Source: an uncultured Fodinibius sp.
Lineage (GTDB): Bacteria > Bacteroidota > Rhodothermia > Balneolales > Balneolaceae
Assembly (NCBI GenBank): GCA_913056235.1
Contig: CAJXMW010000001.1
Location: 1,364,001-1,428,000 of the forward strand
DNA length: 64,000 nt
Direction: 5' to 3'
In this document: positions 32,600 to 39,766 of the stretch, in pieces
How positions within the stretch are numbered: the stretch's first letter is position 1
How the letters are laid out: the number at the start of each line of letters is the position of its first letter
Program-made: the position numbers and the translations under genes
The notes under the pieces: generated by a model
The model's input: only the letters and a program-made list of their open reading frames with translations
Told to the model about the DNA's origin: nothing
Database searches by the model: none

Positions 32600-33118
32600 A
32601 TGAAAGAACAGTTAAGGCACTTAACTAAACAAGAAAGAATTTGGACTTGGGAATGCTACGATCCAAATGATCAGCTAAAATGGATTGAGATTTTTGTTAA
32701 TACAACAGTTGATGAAGGACTTAATGATATTCTGGATAAGTACTGGAAAGGTTCATCTTATACAGCACAACATTATGTAGGATTGACAGATGGTTCACCT
32801 ACATTTGCTGCTGGTGATACGATGAGTTCTCATTCAGGATGGACTGAAGTAACAGCTTATGATGAATCAAATAGGATTGATCTTACAGCTGGACTTGGAA
32901 GCGTTTCAGGTCAAAGCGTAAATAATTCTGGTAACAAAGCCACATTCACAATCAATTCTGATAACACTACAATTGGTGGTGGATTCATTGCTACTGATAA
33001 TACTAAAGGTGGCAGTTCAGGAATATTGATTGGTGGAGGTTCATTTTCATCTGATAAGACAATTGGTTCAGGTGATACGCTAGAGGTAACAGTCACAATA
33101 AGTGAGGCTAGTGGATAA
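32600..33118 (+). CDS. head-region hypothetical protein (172 aa)
   Basis: It resembles phage proteins found beside decoration proteins. The N-terminus has WTWECYDPNDQLKWIEIFVNTTVDEG, the middle AQHYVGLTDGSPTFAAGDTMSSH SGWTEVTAYD-like sequence, and the C-terminus FIATDNTKGGSSGILIGGGSFSS. The body is rich in Ser, Thr and Gly and probably all beta. Likely a virion surface component. ATG 32600 follows AAGAGAGAGATTTG; a TTG one codon upstream is also open. Confidence 0.55.
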   Translation: MKEQLRHLTKQERIWTWECYDPNDQLKWIEIFVNTTVDEGLNDILDKYWKGSSYTAQHYVGLTDGSPTFAAGDTMSSHSGWTEVTAYDESNRIDLTAGLGSVSGQSVNNSGNKATFTINSDNTTIGGGFIATDNTKGGSSGILIGGGSFSSDKTIGSGDTLEVTVTISEASG

Positions 33119-33405
33119 TGACTACTGTTTTCCTAAAAGATAAGGATGAATTATTAGACTATTCTGAAGATTGGTCTGATGAGTTAGGTAGTGCAACTAT
33201 AAGCACATCTACTTGGATTATCACTCCGACTACTCAACCGTCATTAGATATTGTGACTAATTCAGAAGCACAGACTGATACTGGTACTTCAGTTAAACTT
33301 GAAGGAGGAAGGAATCGGACTTTATATACTGTGACTAATCGAGTAACAACAAGTGATAGTCTTACTTTAGATAGATCTTTTGAGCTATTGATTGTAGAGA
33401 GATAA
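33118..33405 (+). CDS. head-region hypothetical protein (95 aa)
   Basis: A small Ser/Thr-rich, probably beta-sandwich protein coupled to the previous gene by a TAATG overlap. Segments TTVFLKDKDELLDYSEDW and TSTWIITPTTQPSLDIVT are seen; it looks like a small head-associated protein. Not assigned to a family. Confidence 0.5.
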   Translation: MTTVFLKDKDELLDYSEDWSDELGSATISTSTWIITPTTQPSLDIVTNSEAQTDTGTSVKLEGGRNRTLYTVTNRVTTSDSLTLDRSFELLIVER

Positions 33406-33418
33406 AAAGAGAGAGTTA

Positions 33419-34060
33419 ATGCATTTCAATTACTTCAAACATTACTACCACGATTGGTATGATCATAAATATACTGAGTTACCAATTGAGATAATTTCAG
33501 AGCCTGAGGATGAGCCTGTTAAGTTTGATCACGTAAAAACTTATTTCAGAGAAGATCGGTCAATAGAAGATGCTTTGATAAACTCTTTAGCTATTGCAGC
33601 TAGAGAAAATTTAGAAAGATATACTGGTTGGCGTCTGATCAATACAGATTTACGAATGCATTTGAAAGGGTTTGACAATGTAAGAATACCTAATAAACCG
33701 CTTTCTGGATCAGTAACTGTGAAATATGATGATTCAAGTGGAAACGAACAGACTCTTTCGAGTTCTGAGTATTCAACTTACAGTCAAGAGAGACTTGCAA
33801 GAATAGATTTTCACGGTGATAGCTTACCTGATTTTGACGATGGAGATGACAACGATTACCCAGTACGTATTGAATTTACAATCGGTTATGGATCTAGTGC
33901 TTCAGATGTTCCAGAACGTTGGAAATCAGCTATAAAGTTATTAGCGATGATTTATTGGAGAAGAGACGTTCCTATGGAAGAGACTCAGAATATTAATCCA
34001 ATGGAAATATCAGTGCTTCGTTCACTAATTGAACCATACATCATAGGGAGATTTCACTAA
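33419..34060 (+). CDS. head-tail connector protein (gp6/phiE125 gp8-like)
   Basis: A 213-residue adaptor that sits under the portal. EDRSIEDALINSLAIAARENLERYTGWRL is the helical signature. The strand pairs KPLSGSVTVKYDDSSG and PVRIEFTIGYGSSASDVPERWK, and the helix SAIKLLAMIYWRRD, follow as in the 'phiE125 gp8' family. Order with the next gene (head closure) supports it. Confidence 0.85.
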   Translation: MHFNYFKHYYHDWYDHKYTELPIEIISEPEDEPVKFDHVKTYFREDRSIEDALINSLAIAARENLERYTGWRLINTDLRMHLKGFDNVRIPNKPLSGSVTVKYDDSSGNEQTLSSSEYSTYSQERLARIDFHGDSLPDFDDGDDNDYPVRIEFTIGYGSSASDVPERWKSAIKLLAMIYWRRDVPMEETQNINPMEISVLRSLIEPYIIGRFH

Positions 34061-34407
34061 TGCAAAATCGGGAGTTTAGAGAGAGAATCACTTTTGAAAA
34101 ACCGTCCCAATCTCAGAAACCTAACGGTGAAGTAAAAAAATCTTGGTCAAAAATAGATAACAGCGCAACTGTTTGGGCTAAAGCTACACCCGGTAGTGTT
34201 GGTGAGGACTATACAGCAGACAATAAAGCTGCTTCTAAGAACTATAAATTTACTATCAGGCATAGAACTGATATAGATGAATCACTTAGAATTGATTGGG
34301 ATAATCGTTACTGGGACATAAGATCAGTAGATCCATATTACAGCGAAGGGCAAAATAAGCTAATTAGAATTGAAGCTGATTTTATGGAGAACAAGCAGTA
34401 TGACTAA
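34060..34407 (+). CDS. head closure / head-tail adaptor protein (SPP1 gp16-like)
   Basis: A 115-residue small beta protein. FRERITFEKPSQSQKPNGEVKK, then ATVWAKATPGSVGEDY, then KFTIRHRTDIDESLRIDWDNRYWDIRSVDP is the typical head-tail joining (HTJ) layout. Overlaps the connector stop by one base (TAATG) and the next gene by 8 bp. Confidence 0.85.
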   Translation: MQNREFRERITFEKPSQSQKPNGEVKKSWSKIDNSATVWAKATPGSVGEDYTADNKAASKNYKFTIRHRTDIDESLRIDWDNRYWDIRSVDPYYSEGQNKLIRIEADFMENKQYD

Positions 34408-34630
34408 CATCTTAACAGAAATTGGAGAACCGTTTAAAGTGTATTTCGGAGCAGCAACCAATTACGCTGTGTGTGCTTATAATTTCCTTTTTAACAGCGG
34501 TGGGCTTAAACCAACGTTAGATCTATTACTTCTTGGAATTAACATCTTAGTAGGAATAGCAGTTTTGGTTTACACCTTTTATGGAATAAAAAATCGTAAG
34601 AAAAAGAACGAGAACATGAACGATGAGTAA
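34400..34630 (+). CDS. single-helix membrane protein (76 aa)
   Basis: ATG 34400 follows GGAGAACAAGCAG; an earlier in-frame ATG (34370) lies before that leader and is less likely. One hydrophobic helix (about 40-64, LDLLLLGINILVGIAVLVYTF) then a basic/acidic tail. A membrane protein among connector genes is unusual. Function unknown. Confidence 0.5.
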   Translation: MTNILTEIGEPFKVYFGAATNYAVCAYNFLFNSGGLKPTLDLLLLGINILVGIAVLVYTFYGIKNRKKKNENMNDE

Positions 34631-34982
34631 AGAAAAAATTACAGTAAGATTTGGTGATGAAGTACCTAATGTAAGATATATGCCAAATCACTACGTAAAG
34701 CTTGAGCCTGAGCAAGCATATAAGTTTATGATTGAAGGATATTGTAAACAGTATGATCCAGTTAAAAAAGAAGAGAGTTTGCCAATATTAGATGAAGATT
34801 TTCCGGGAAGAGATAAATTGTTTGATGCAGGAATTTATACAGACGATCAAGTAAAAAAGGACTTAAATAATCTGAAAGAAGTAAATGGTATTGGACCTAA
34901 AACCTATAAAGATATCAAAGACAGATTCAGTGCAGAGAGAGTGATGAAAATTCAGGAAAAAGCTAGAGAGAATACTGAGTAA
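34623..34982 (+). CDS. phage protein with helix-hairpin-helix (119 aa)
   Basis: The N-terminal part (ITVRFGDEVPNVRYMPNHYVKLEPEQAY) resembles small phage head-tail 'Rho termination-like/FI' type proteins, and the C-terminal LNNLKEVNGIGPKTYKDIKDRF is a helix-hairpin-helix (VNGIGPKT). A non-specific DNA contact near the head-tail joint is possible. Overlaps the previous gene by 8 bp. Confidence 0.55.
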   Translation: MSKEKITVRFGDEVPNVRYMPNHYVKLEPEQAYKFMIEGYCKQYDPVKKEESLPILDEDFPGRDKLFDAGIYTDDQVKKDLNNLKEVNGIGPKTYKDIKDRFSAERVMKIQEKARENTE

Positions 34983-34986
34983 CGAG

Positions 34987-34994
34987 TATTTATC
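34987..34994 (+). promoter_or_regulatory. candidate late promoter box before tRNA-Trp
   Basis: TATTTATC, eight bases upstream of the tRNA gene. So close that it would start transcription at or inside the tRNA; it could instead be a coincidence or processing-related. Confidence 0.3.
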
Positions 34995-35002
34995 TATTAG
35001 AT

Positions 35003-35076
35003 AACTGGTTAGTGTAATCTGGCTATCACGGTGGATTCCAAACCCACAAATGAGGGTTCAAATCCTTCACCAGTTG
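35003..35076 (+). tRNA. tRNA-Trp (CCA)
   Basis: Acceptor AACTGGT/ACCAGTT pairs perfectly. Anticodon loop TTCCAAA gives CCA, inside stem GTGGA/CCCAC with one A-C mismatch next to the loop. T arm GAGGG-TTCAAAT-CCTTC. Lies between head-tail genes, away from the tRNA trio. Confidence 0.8.
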
Positions 35077-35175
35077 CAATAAAACCCTTCTAACTTTATA
35101 AGTCATAAGCAACTACAGCTAGTATAATTTGGGCGTGGCAGAAACGAAATTTGAAAGTCTAAGAGAGAATATACG

Positions 35176-35670
35176 GTGGCTGGGAAACCATTTGTGGAAG
35201 TTGACAAAAAGGAATTCAATGATGCACTTCAGACTCTTTCTGATATGGAAGAGGCTATAGATGATTCTTGGATAAAGAGAACTCTTAGGCGAAAACTTGG
35301 ACCAATGGAAAGTGAAATGAAGCGAAAGGTTCTGAGTAATTTCGGTTCAGAAAGACTTGCTTCAGTTATTGGTATTACAACAGCTAAGAAAAGAATTAAA
35401 AGTAGTGTTGGTGCTAAAGTCGGAGTTGTTAAAAACGATGCTTCTCTTTTTCCAGAAATATCATCTTTCGGACTAGCAAGTATACTTGAATACGGTACTG
35501 TTGAGAGGTTTAGACGTATTGAGAAGATGGGTGTAATAACTGGAAGAGTTAGTACCGGGCGAGTTAAACCTAATCCTTATTTGAGACCTACCTACGATAA
35601 AAAATTACCTGATGTTATAAAGGAATTTGAGAAGAGCGTAGAGAGAAAAGTACAGAAAGAAGCTAACTAG
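35176..35670 (+). CDS. HK97 gp10-like tail completion protein
   Basis: A 164-residue protein. The N-terminal helix FNDALQTLSDMEEAIDD, the basic part KAKKRIKSSVGAKVG-like sequence, ASILEYGTVERFRR ('EyGt..r') and the ending VKPNPYLRPTYDKKLPDVIKEFEKSV match the gp10 family, where P.P(F/Y)LRPA is diagnostic. Starts at GTG behind CTAAGAGAGAATATACG. Confidence 0.85.
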   Translation: MAGKPFVEVDKKEFNDALQTLSDMEEAIDDSWIKRTLRRKLGPMESEMKRKVLSNFGSERLASVIGITTAKKRIKSSVGAKVGVVKNDASLFPEISSFGLASILEYGTVERFRRIEKMGVITGRVSTGRVKPNPYLRPTYDKKLPDVIKEFEKSVERKVQKEAN

Positions 35671-35679
35671 AGAAGTAAT

Positions 35680-36060
35680 GTGGATGAAGCACTATATCAA
35701 CTTATTCAATCAAAAACACCTATTACTGATATCATCGGTGGTAGGTTCTATCCTTTAATTAGACAAGGTAACTCCGTACCAGCTGCTACATATCGTAAGA
35801 TTCCATCAATGAGAGAGTACAATTATGATGGAGAGATAAATCTACAATTTCAAAATTACGATTGTCACTTCTACGCTAGCGACTACGGGGTTCTTCAGAA
35901 TTTAGTTGAAACCTTTTCTAACGAAATATCTGAGAGCTCTGGTTCATACGGGGGCAAGCAAATCGATTATGTATGGACTTCAGAGTTTGGTCATGACGAT
36001 TACTTGGAAGAGCAAGAGCTCTACACAGACATGATCGAGATAAAAATAGCTTTTAATTAG
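35680..36060 (+). CDS. tail terminator-like protein (DUF3168)
   Basis: A 126-residue protein. MDEALYQLIQSKTPITDIIGGRFYPL, then AATYRKIPSMREYNYDGEIN, then LQNLVETFSNEIS is the DUF3168 layout of neck/tail-terminator proteins in siphophages. Starts at GTG 35680 behind TAGAGAAGTAAT; an overlapping out-of-frame ATG is present two bases upstream. Confidence 0.8.
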   Translation: MDEALYQLIQSKTPITDIIGGRFYPLIRQGNSVPAATYRKIPSMREYNYDGEINLQFQNYDCHFYASDYGVLQNLVETFSNEISESSGSYGGKQIDYVWTSEFGHDDYLEEQELYTDMIEIKIAFN

Positions 36061-36072
36061 CCCCAAACCGAA

Positions 36073-36080
36073 TATTTATT
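36073..36080 (+). promoter_or_regulatory. candidate late promoter box
   Basis: TATTTATT in the gap before the tail tube gene, 35 bases upstream of its ATG, matching the spacing of the boxes before terS and portal. Confidence 0.4.
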
Positions 36081-36115
36081 ATCGCAATAAGAAATCAATC
36101 AAGAGAGAATTTACT

Positions 36116-36535
36116 ATGTCACAAGAAGCTAAACTTGGAAGAGAACTAAAGTTCTTCTGGAACGATACTGAAGTAGGAGGTTTGACTTCCGTCGGATTCA
36201 ATGTAGATGGAAATGTCGTTGATATTTCCTCTTATGATAGTGGTGACTTCACTGATTATACAGCTGGACGTAAGGACTGGTCTATTTCATTGTCATGCGT
36301 TCATGAAGAATTTGTTTCCGGATCACAACAATCAGAAATCATATCTGACTTCATTGATAACAACGTATCTGGATCAGCGAAGTTTGGTCCATCAACACCT
36401 TCAGGAAGTGACGTTACATATTCTGGCGACGCTTTTGTAACAAACTTTTCTATCGATGCTAGTGATGATGAACGAATTGAGTCATCATTTGAACTTCAGG
36501 GATCAGGCGTTCTCACGCGAAATGTAGGAACTTAA
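36116..36535 (+). CDS. major tail (tube) protein
   Basis: A 139-residue protein. LGRELKFFWNDTEVGGLTSVGFNVDGNVVDISSYDSG, then AGRKDWSISLSCVHE, then YSGDAFVTNFSIDASDDERIESSFELQGSGVL is the TP901-1/phi13-type tail tube pattern. Position between the terminator-like protein and the tail chaperones is canonical. Confidence 0.88.
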   Translation: MSQEAKLGRELKFFWNDTEVGGLTSVGFNVDGNVVDISSYDSGDFTDYTAGRKDWSISLSCVHEEFVSGSQQSEIISDFIDNNVSGSAKFGPSTPSGSDVTYSGDAFVTNFSIDASDDERIESSFELQGSGVLTRNVGT

Positions 36536-36563
36536 TCTAACTTTAAAATTCAGGAGATAATTT

Positions 36564-36923
36564 ATGGCAATACCAGTACAAAAAGTAACGATTAATGGTA
36601 AACAGTATCCTTTTCACTTAGGCATTGGTGCAATGAGAATTGTAGCAATGAAAACAGGTCAGGGGAATTACAAACTCACTGAGCTGGATAAGTTGATGGA
36701 AGAATCATCAATGGAAAGCTTAGGGGTAATTGTTTGGGCCGGACTTAAATCTGGTGCAGCAAAACAAGAAGAAGATTTTGATATGTCTATTGAGGACGTA
36801 GAAGAAATCTTAATTGAAGATCCTCCAGCAATGGATAACCTCTTAAACAAGACTGAAGAAGCAGCTGAAGAAATTGAAGATGCTGAAGAGGGAAACCAAG
36901 AAAAGGGAAACGACGAAAGTTAA
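36564..36923 (+). CDS. tail assembly chaperone (gpG-like)
   Basis: A 119-residue protein between tail tube and tape measure. The N-terminal small domain (VQKVTINGKQYPFHLGIGAMR) and a long helical part (LDKLMEESSMESLGVIVWAGLKSGA) precede an acidic Lys/Glu/Gly-rich tail. Near its end two in-frame G GGA AAC heptamers allow a -1 ribosomal shift into the following frame. Leader CAGGAGATAATTT. Confidence 0.85.
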   Translation: MAIPVQKVTINGKQYPFHLGIGAMRIVAMKTGQGNYKLTELDKLMEESSMESLGVIVWAGLKSGAAKQEEDFDMSIEDVEEILIEDPPAMDNLLNKTEEAAEEIEDAEEGNQEKGNDES

Positions 36924-37264
36924 CTCTAAATTTTTTAGAGGAAATTGCTTTCGGAAAGTTAGGGATGAGTCCCAAGGACTTATACGATTTACGTTGTGAT
37001 CCGACTATTTATCAGCTGATGAATGCGGTAAAAGGACACAATGAAGATCTTGAGTTTATGTATAAAAGTGTGTTTGAAGCTGCGAGATTAAATGCGCACT
37101 TCACACCATATACTAAAGAACAGTCTAAATACATCAGTAGACACAAGTTTCCTTGGGAGAGTGATAAGGATAGGTCAGGTATGAGAAACGAGAGAGGCGT
37201 TCTCAGCTATGATAAGATGAGACCACTCTTTGATATGATCAGTAAAGATAAAGGTGAAGCTTAA
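36887..37264 (+). CDS. tail assembly chaperone, -1 frameshift extension (gpT-like)
   Basis: The downstream frame is open from 36887; an ATG at 36965 has no purine leader, so the product is expected as the C-terminal half of a frameshift fusion. FLEEIAFGKLGMSPKDLYDLRC has the 'G.SP.....L' signature of GT-type chaperones, followed by a helical/charged end (RHKFPWESDKDRSGMRN). The fusion binds the tape measure protein during tail assembly in lambda-like phages. Confidence 0.8.
   Translation, partial: RGKPRKGKRRKLTLNFLEEIAFGKLGMSPKDLYDLRCDPTIYQLMNAVKGHNEDLEFMYKSVFEAARLNAHFTPYTKEQSKYISRHKFPWESDKDRSGMRNERGVLSYDKMRPLFDMISKDKGEA
36890..36911 (+). other. programmed -1 frameshift site, duplicated slippery heptamer
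   Basis: GGGAAAC occurs twice in the zero frame as G GGA AAC, at 36890-36896 and 36905-36911. The second overlaps A AAG GGA (36902-36908), also slippery. The -1 frame is open from 36887 to 37264, so a shift at either copy gives a 233-residue fusion. Confidence 0.8.
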
Positions 37265-37293
37265 TCACTTCTTAAACTTTCAAATTTAGCACT

Positions 37294-37333
37294 AAGGCTC
37301 TTCAGTTAGTTACAAGATTGGAGAGCCTTTTTA
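37294..37333 (+). terminator. terminator-like hairpin before the tape measure gene
   Basis: AAGGCTCT pairs with AGAGCCTT around a 20-base loop, followed by TTTTTA. Moderate strength. Confidence 0.55.
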
Positions 37334-37361
37334 TTTAGCAATTCATCAAGAGAGAGATTTA

Positions 37362-39734
37362 ATGAGTACAGACAGAAGAGTAACGTTTCTGATCGGAGCG
37401 AATGCAGAGAAGTTTCGAAAAGAAATTAACAATGCTCAAAAGAAAATGAGACGGTTCGGTCGTAAGATGCAGCGAATCGGCTCAAGCATGACCCAGAATT
37501 TTACAGTTCCTTTGGGTATTGCTGCTGGTGCTTCACTTAAAGCTGCAGCTGATTTTGAAAAACTAAGAGTACAATTAGAGACTCTTACAGGTTCTGCTGA
37601 AAAAGGTTCTAAAGCTTTTGAGCGTTTAAAGAAGTTTTCTGCAGGTACTCCTTTCCAATTAAAGAATCTTGTTAAAGCTAATAACACTTTAATGGGATTC
37701 GGTAGAACAACTCAAGAAGCCTATAAAGACCTTCAATTACTTGGTGATGTAGCTGCTGTAACTGGTGGTGATCTACAGGCAATTACTGTAGCATTTGGTC
37801 AATCTGCAGCTGAAGGAAGGTTAATGACAAGAGATATACGTCAGCTTATTAACCAAGGTGTACCAGCTATTAAGATCTTAGCTGAGTCAATGGGAGTTGC
37901 TCAGAGTTCAGTTCTGGATCTTGCTTCACAGGGTGAGATAAGTTTCCGTGATTTACGAGAAGCTATGAAGATGGCTACTGAACAAGGAGGAATGTTTGCT
38001 AACGGTACAGAGCAACTTGCAAACACGCTTCATGGTGTATTCTCTACACTCAAAGATAACGTTATGATTGCTTTGGGTGAGATTGGTAATTCAATGGTCG
38101 AGACATTCGATCTAAAAGGACTTGCTAGAAGTTTTATTGATAATCTGAAAGCATTCACAAAGTGGTTTGGAAATCTATCTGATGAAGCTAAAAGGATGGG
38201 ATTCGGAATTGCTACACTACTTGCTGCAGGCGGTCCTGTGTTAACGGCTCTGGGAGCATTTTCAGCAGCCTTAGGAGCTATTTCATTTCCAGCTACTGCT
38301 ATTGTTGCAGGTGTTGCTACAGCAGCAACCATGATCATCAAACACTGGGATGATATAGTTCAGTACTTCACAACTGGTGACGGTGCAGGAGTATGGAAGT
38401 CTCTTAAAACACTTGTTTCTAGTGTTGTTGATGCTATACAAAGACTTTGGGGTGCATTTGGTGATGATATCACAAGTAACACTAAGGAAATGTTTAACAT
38501 TGTAGCTCAAGTTCTCAGAACAGCATTCAATGGTATTTCAGTACTCATTGACACTTTTACAGGAAGATGGATAACTGATTGGGAAGGATATAGTGAAGAT
38601 ACAGCTCAAGTATTTAGAGATACTTTCGGTCAAGATGGTAGTCTTCAAATAATCATGGAGTCTTTCTTAATGTGGGCTCGTAATAATTGGGCGGTCAGGT
38701 TAGCATATAGTGTTGGTACAGGTATTGGTAATCTGATGTTAGATGCTTTACGGGAAGTTGGAGCAATGGATAGTGATGTAGAAATACCGAGTATAAGTGA
38801 ATCTATTGCTAGAAGCATCAGTTCAAGAAGAGCTAAAAGAGATTTAAGAAGAGCTAAGCAAGAATTACTGGAAGAGGCAAAACCCGAAGATAAAATAATT
38901 GAGCCAGAAATTGATGTCTCACTTCCTGATGATGCTAAAGTCAGTGATAGAAAATTATGGAATCTCGATGCTGATAACCTAGAATATGCTTCAGTTAAAG
39001 TGCAAGAGCTAGGTACTACTGCTCAGAAGAATGGGCAAAAAATCGAGGACTCTCTGAGTGGAATGACTGCTGAGTTAGATCATTCTAAATCAGCTTGGGA
39101 AGTCGCTACTCAAGGTATTAAATCCAATTGGGAACAATTCTTACAGGACTTCAAAGAAGTAGGCGGAGAATTTTCAAAATTCATGGCTAGCCAATTAACA
39201 TCAGCAGTTAGTTCATTTGCAACATCAGTTGGTAAACAAATAGCTGGTGTAGGAAATGAATTTCAAACAGCCTTTGAAAAGATTTTAGTAATGGTAGCTG
39301 ACTTCGCTGTCCAACTTGGTAAAATATTAATCTCTATTGGTTCTGCTATGTTGCTTACTGGTATACTTTCAGGACCAGGTGGAGCTTATTTAGCTGCAGG
39401 TGGAGCGTTAGTTGCGTTAGGTACAGCTGCTAAAGCATCAATTAAAAAGAAAGCACAAAAAAGAAAAGAAAGACAACAAGAGCGTCAGGGAATGGCTTTT
39501 GGTGGTGTTGTACCTCCGGGATTCCCAAATGACTCTTATCCAGCTATGCTTACATCTGGTGAGAAAGTTGTTCCTCCACCAAAGAAACTTCCAAATCAGG
39601 CTTCAGGAGGAGGTGCTTCTAGGAGAGATATGCAAAAAGCTATGGAGGCAGCTCTCGATAAAGTCGATTGGAGACTTAGAGGTCCTGATATTGTGAAGTC
39701 TTATAAACGAACTCAATCATCTACTCTACGATAA
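37362..39734 (+). CDS. tail tape measure protein
   Basis: A 790-residue protein that sets tail length. The start (EINNAQKKMRRFGRKMQRIG), then FEKLRVQLETLTGSAEKGSKAF, GTPFQLKNLVKANNTLMGFG, DIRQLINQGVPAIKILAESM and LHGVFSTLKDNVMIALGE follow the conserved tape-measure N-terminal domain. Hydrophobic segments lie at about 280-320 and 650-690. The C-terminal stretch AFGGVVPPGFPNDSYPAMLTSGE(K/R)V is also typical. Short for a tape measure, implying a tail on the order of 100 nm. Leader CAAGAGAGAGATTTA. Confidence 0.92.
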   Translation: MSTDRRVTFLIGANAEKFRKEINNAQKKMRRFGRKMQRIGSSMTQNFTVPLGIAAGASLKAAADFEKLRVQLETLTGSAEKGSKAFERLKKFSAGTPFQLKNLVKANNTLMGFGRTTQEAYKDLQLLGDVAAVTGGDLQAITVAFGQSAAEGRLMTRDIRQLINQGVPAIKILAESMGVAQSSVLDLASQGEISFRDLREAMKMATEQGGMFANGTEQLANTLHGVFSTLKDNVMIALGEIGNSMVETFDLKGLARSFIDNLKAFTKWFGNLSDEAKRMGFGIATLLAAGGPVLTALGAFSAALGAISFPATAIVAGVATAATMIIKHWDDIVQYFTTGDGAGVWKSLKTLVSSVVDAIQRLWGAFGDDITSNTKEMFNIVAQVLRTAFNGISVLIDTFTGRWITDWEGYSEDTAQVFRDTFGQDGSLQIIMESFLMWARNNWAVRLAYSVGTGIGNLMLDALREVGAMDSDVEIPSISESIARSISSRRAKRDLRRAKQELLEEAKPEDKIIEPEIDVSLPDDAKVSDRKLWNLDADNLEYASVKVQELGTTAQKNGQKIEDSLSGMTAELDHSKSAWEVATQGIKSNWEQFLQDFKEVGGEFSKFMASQLTSAVSSFATSVGKQIAGVGNEFQTAFEKILVMVADFAVQLGKILISIGSAMLLTGILSGPGGAYLAAGGALVALGTAAKASIKKKAQKRKERQQERQGMAFGGVVPPGFPNDSYPAMLTSGEKVVPPPKKLPNQASGGGASRRDMQKAMEAALDKVDWRLRGPDIVKSYKRTQSSTLR

Positions 39735-39766
39735 AAGAACTATTCATCAATTAACGGAGAAGTTAT

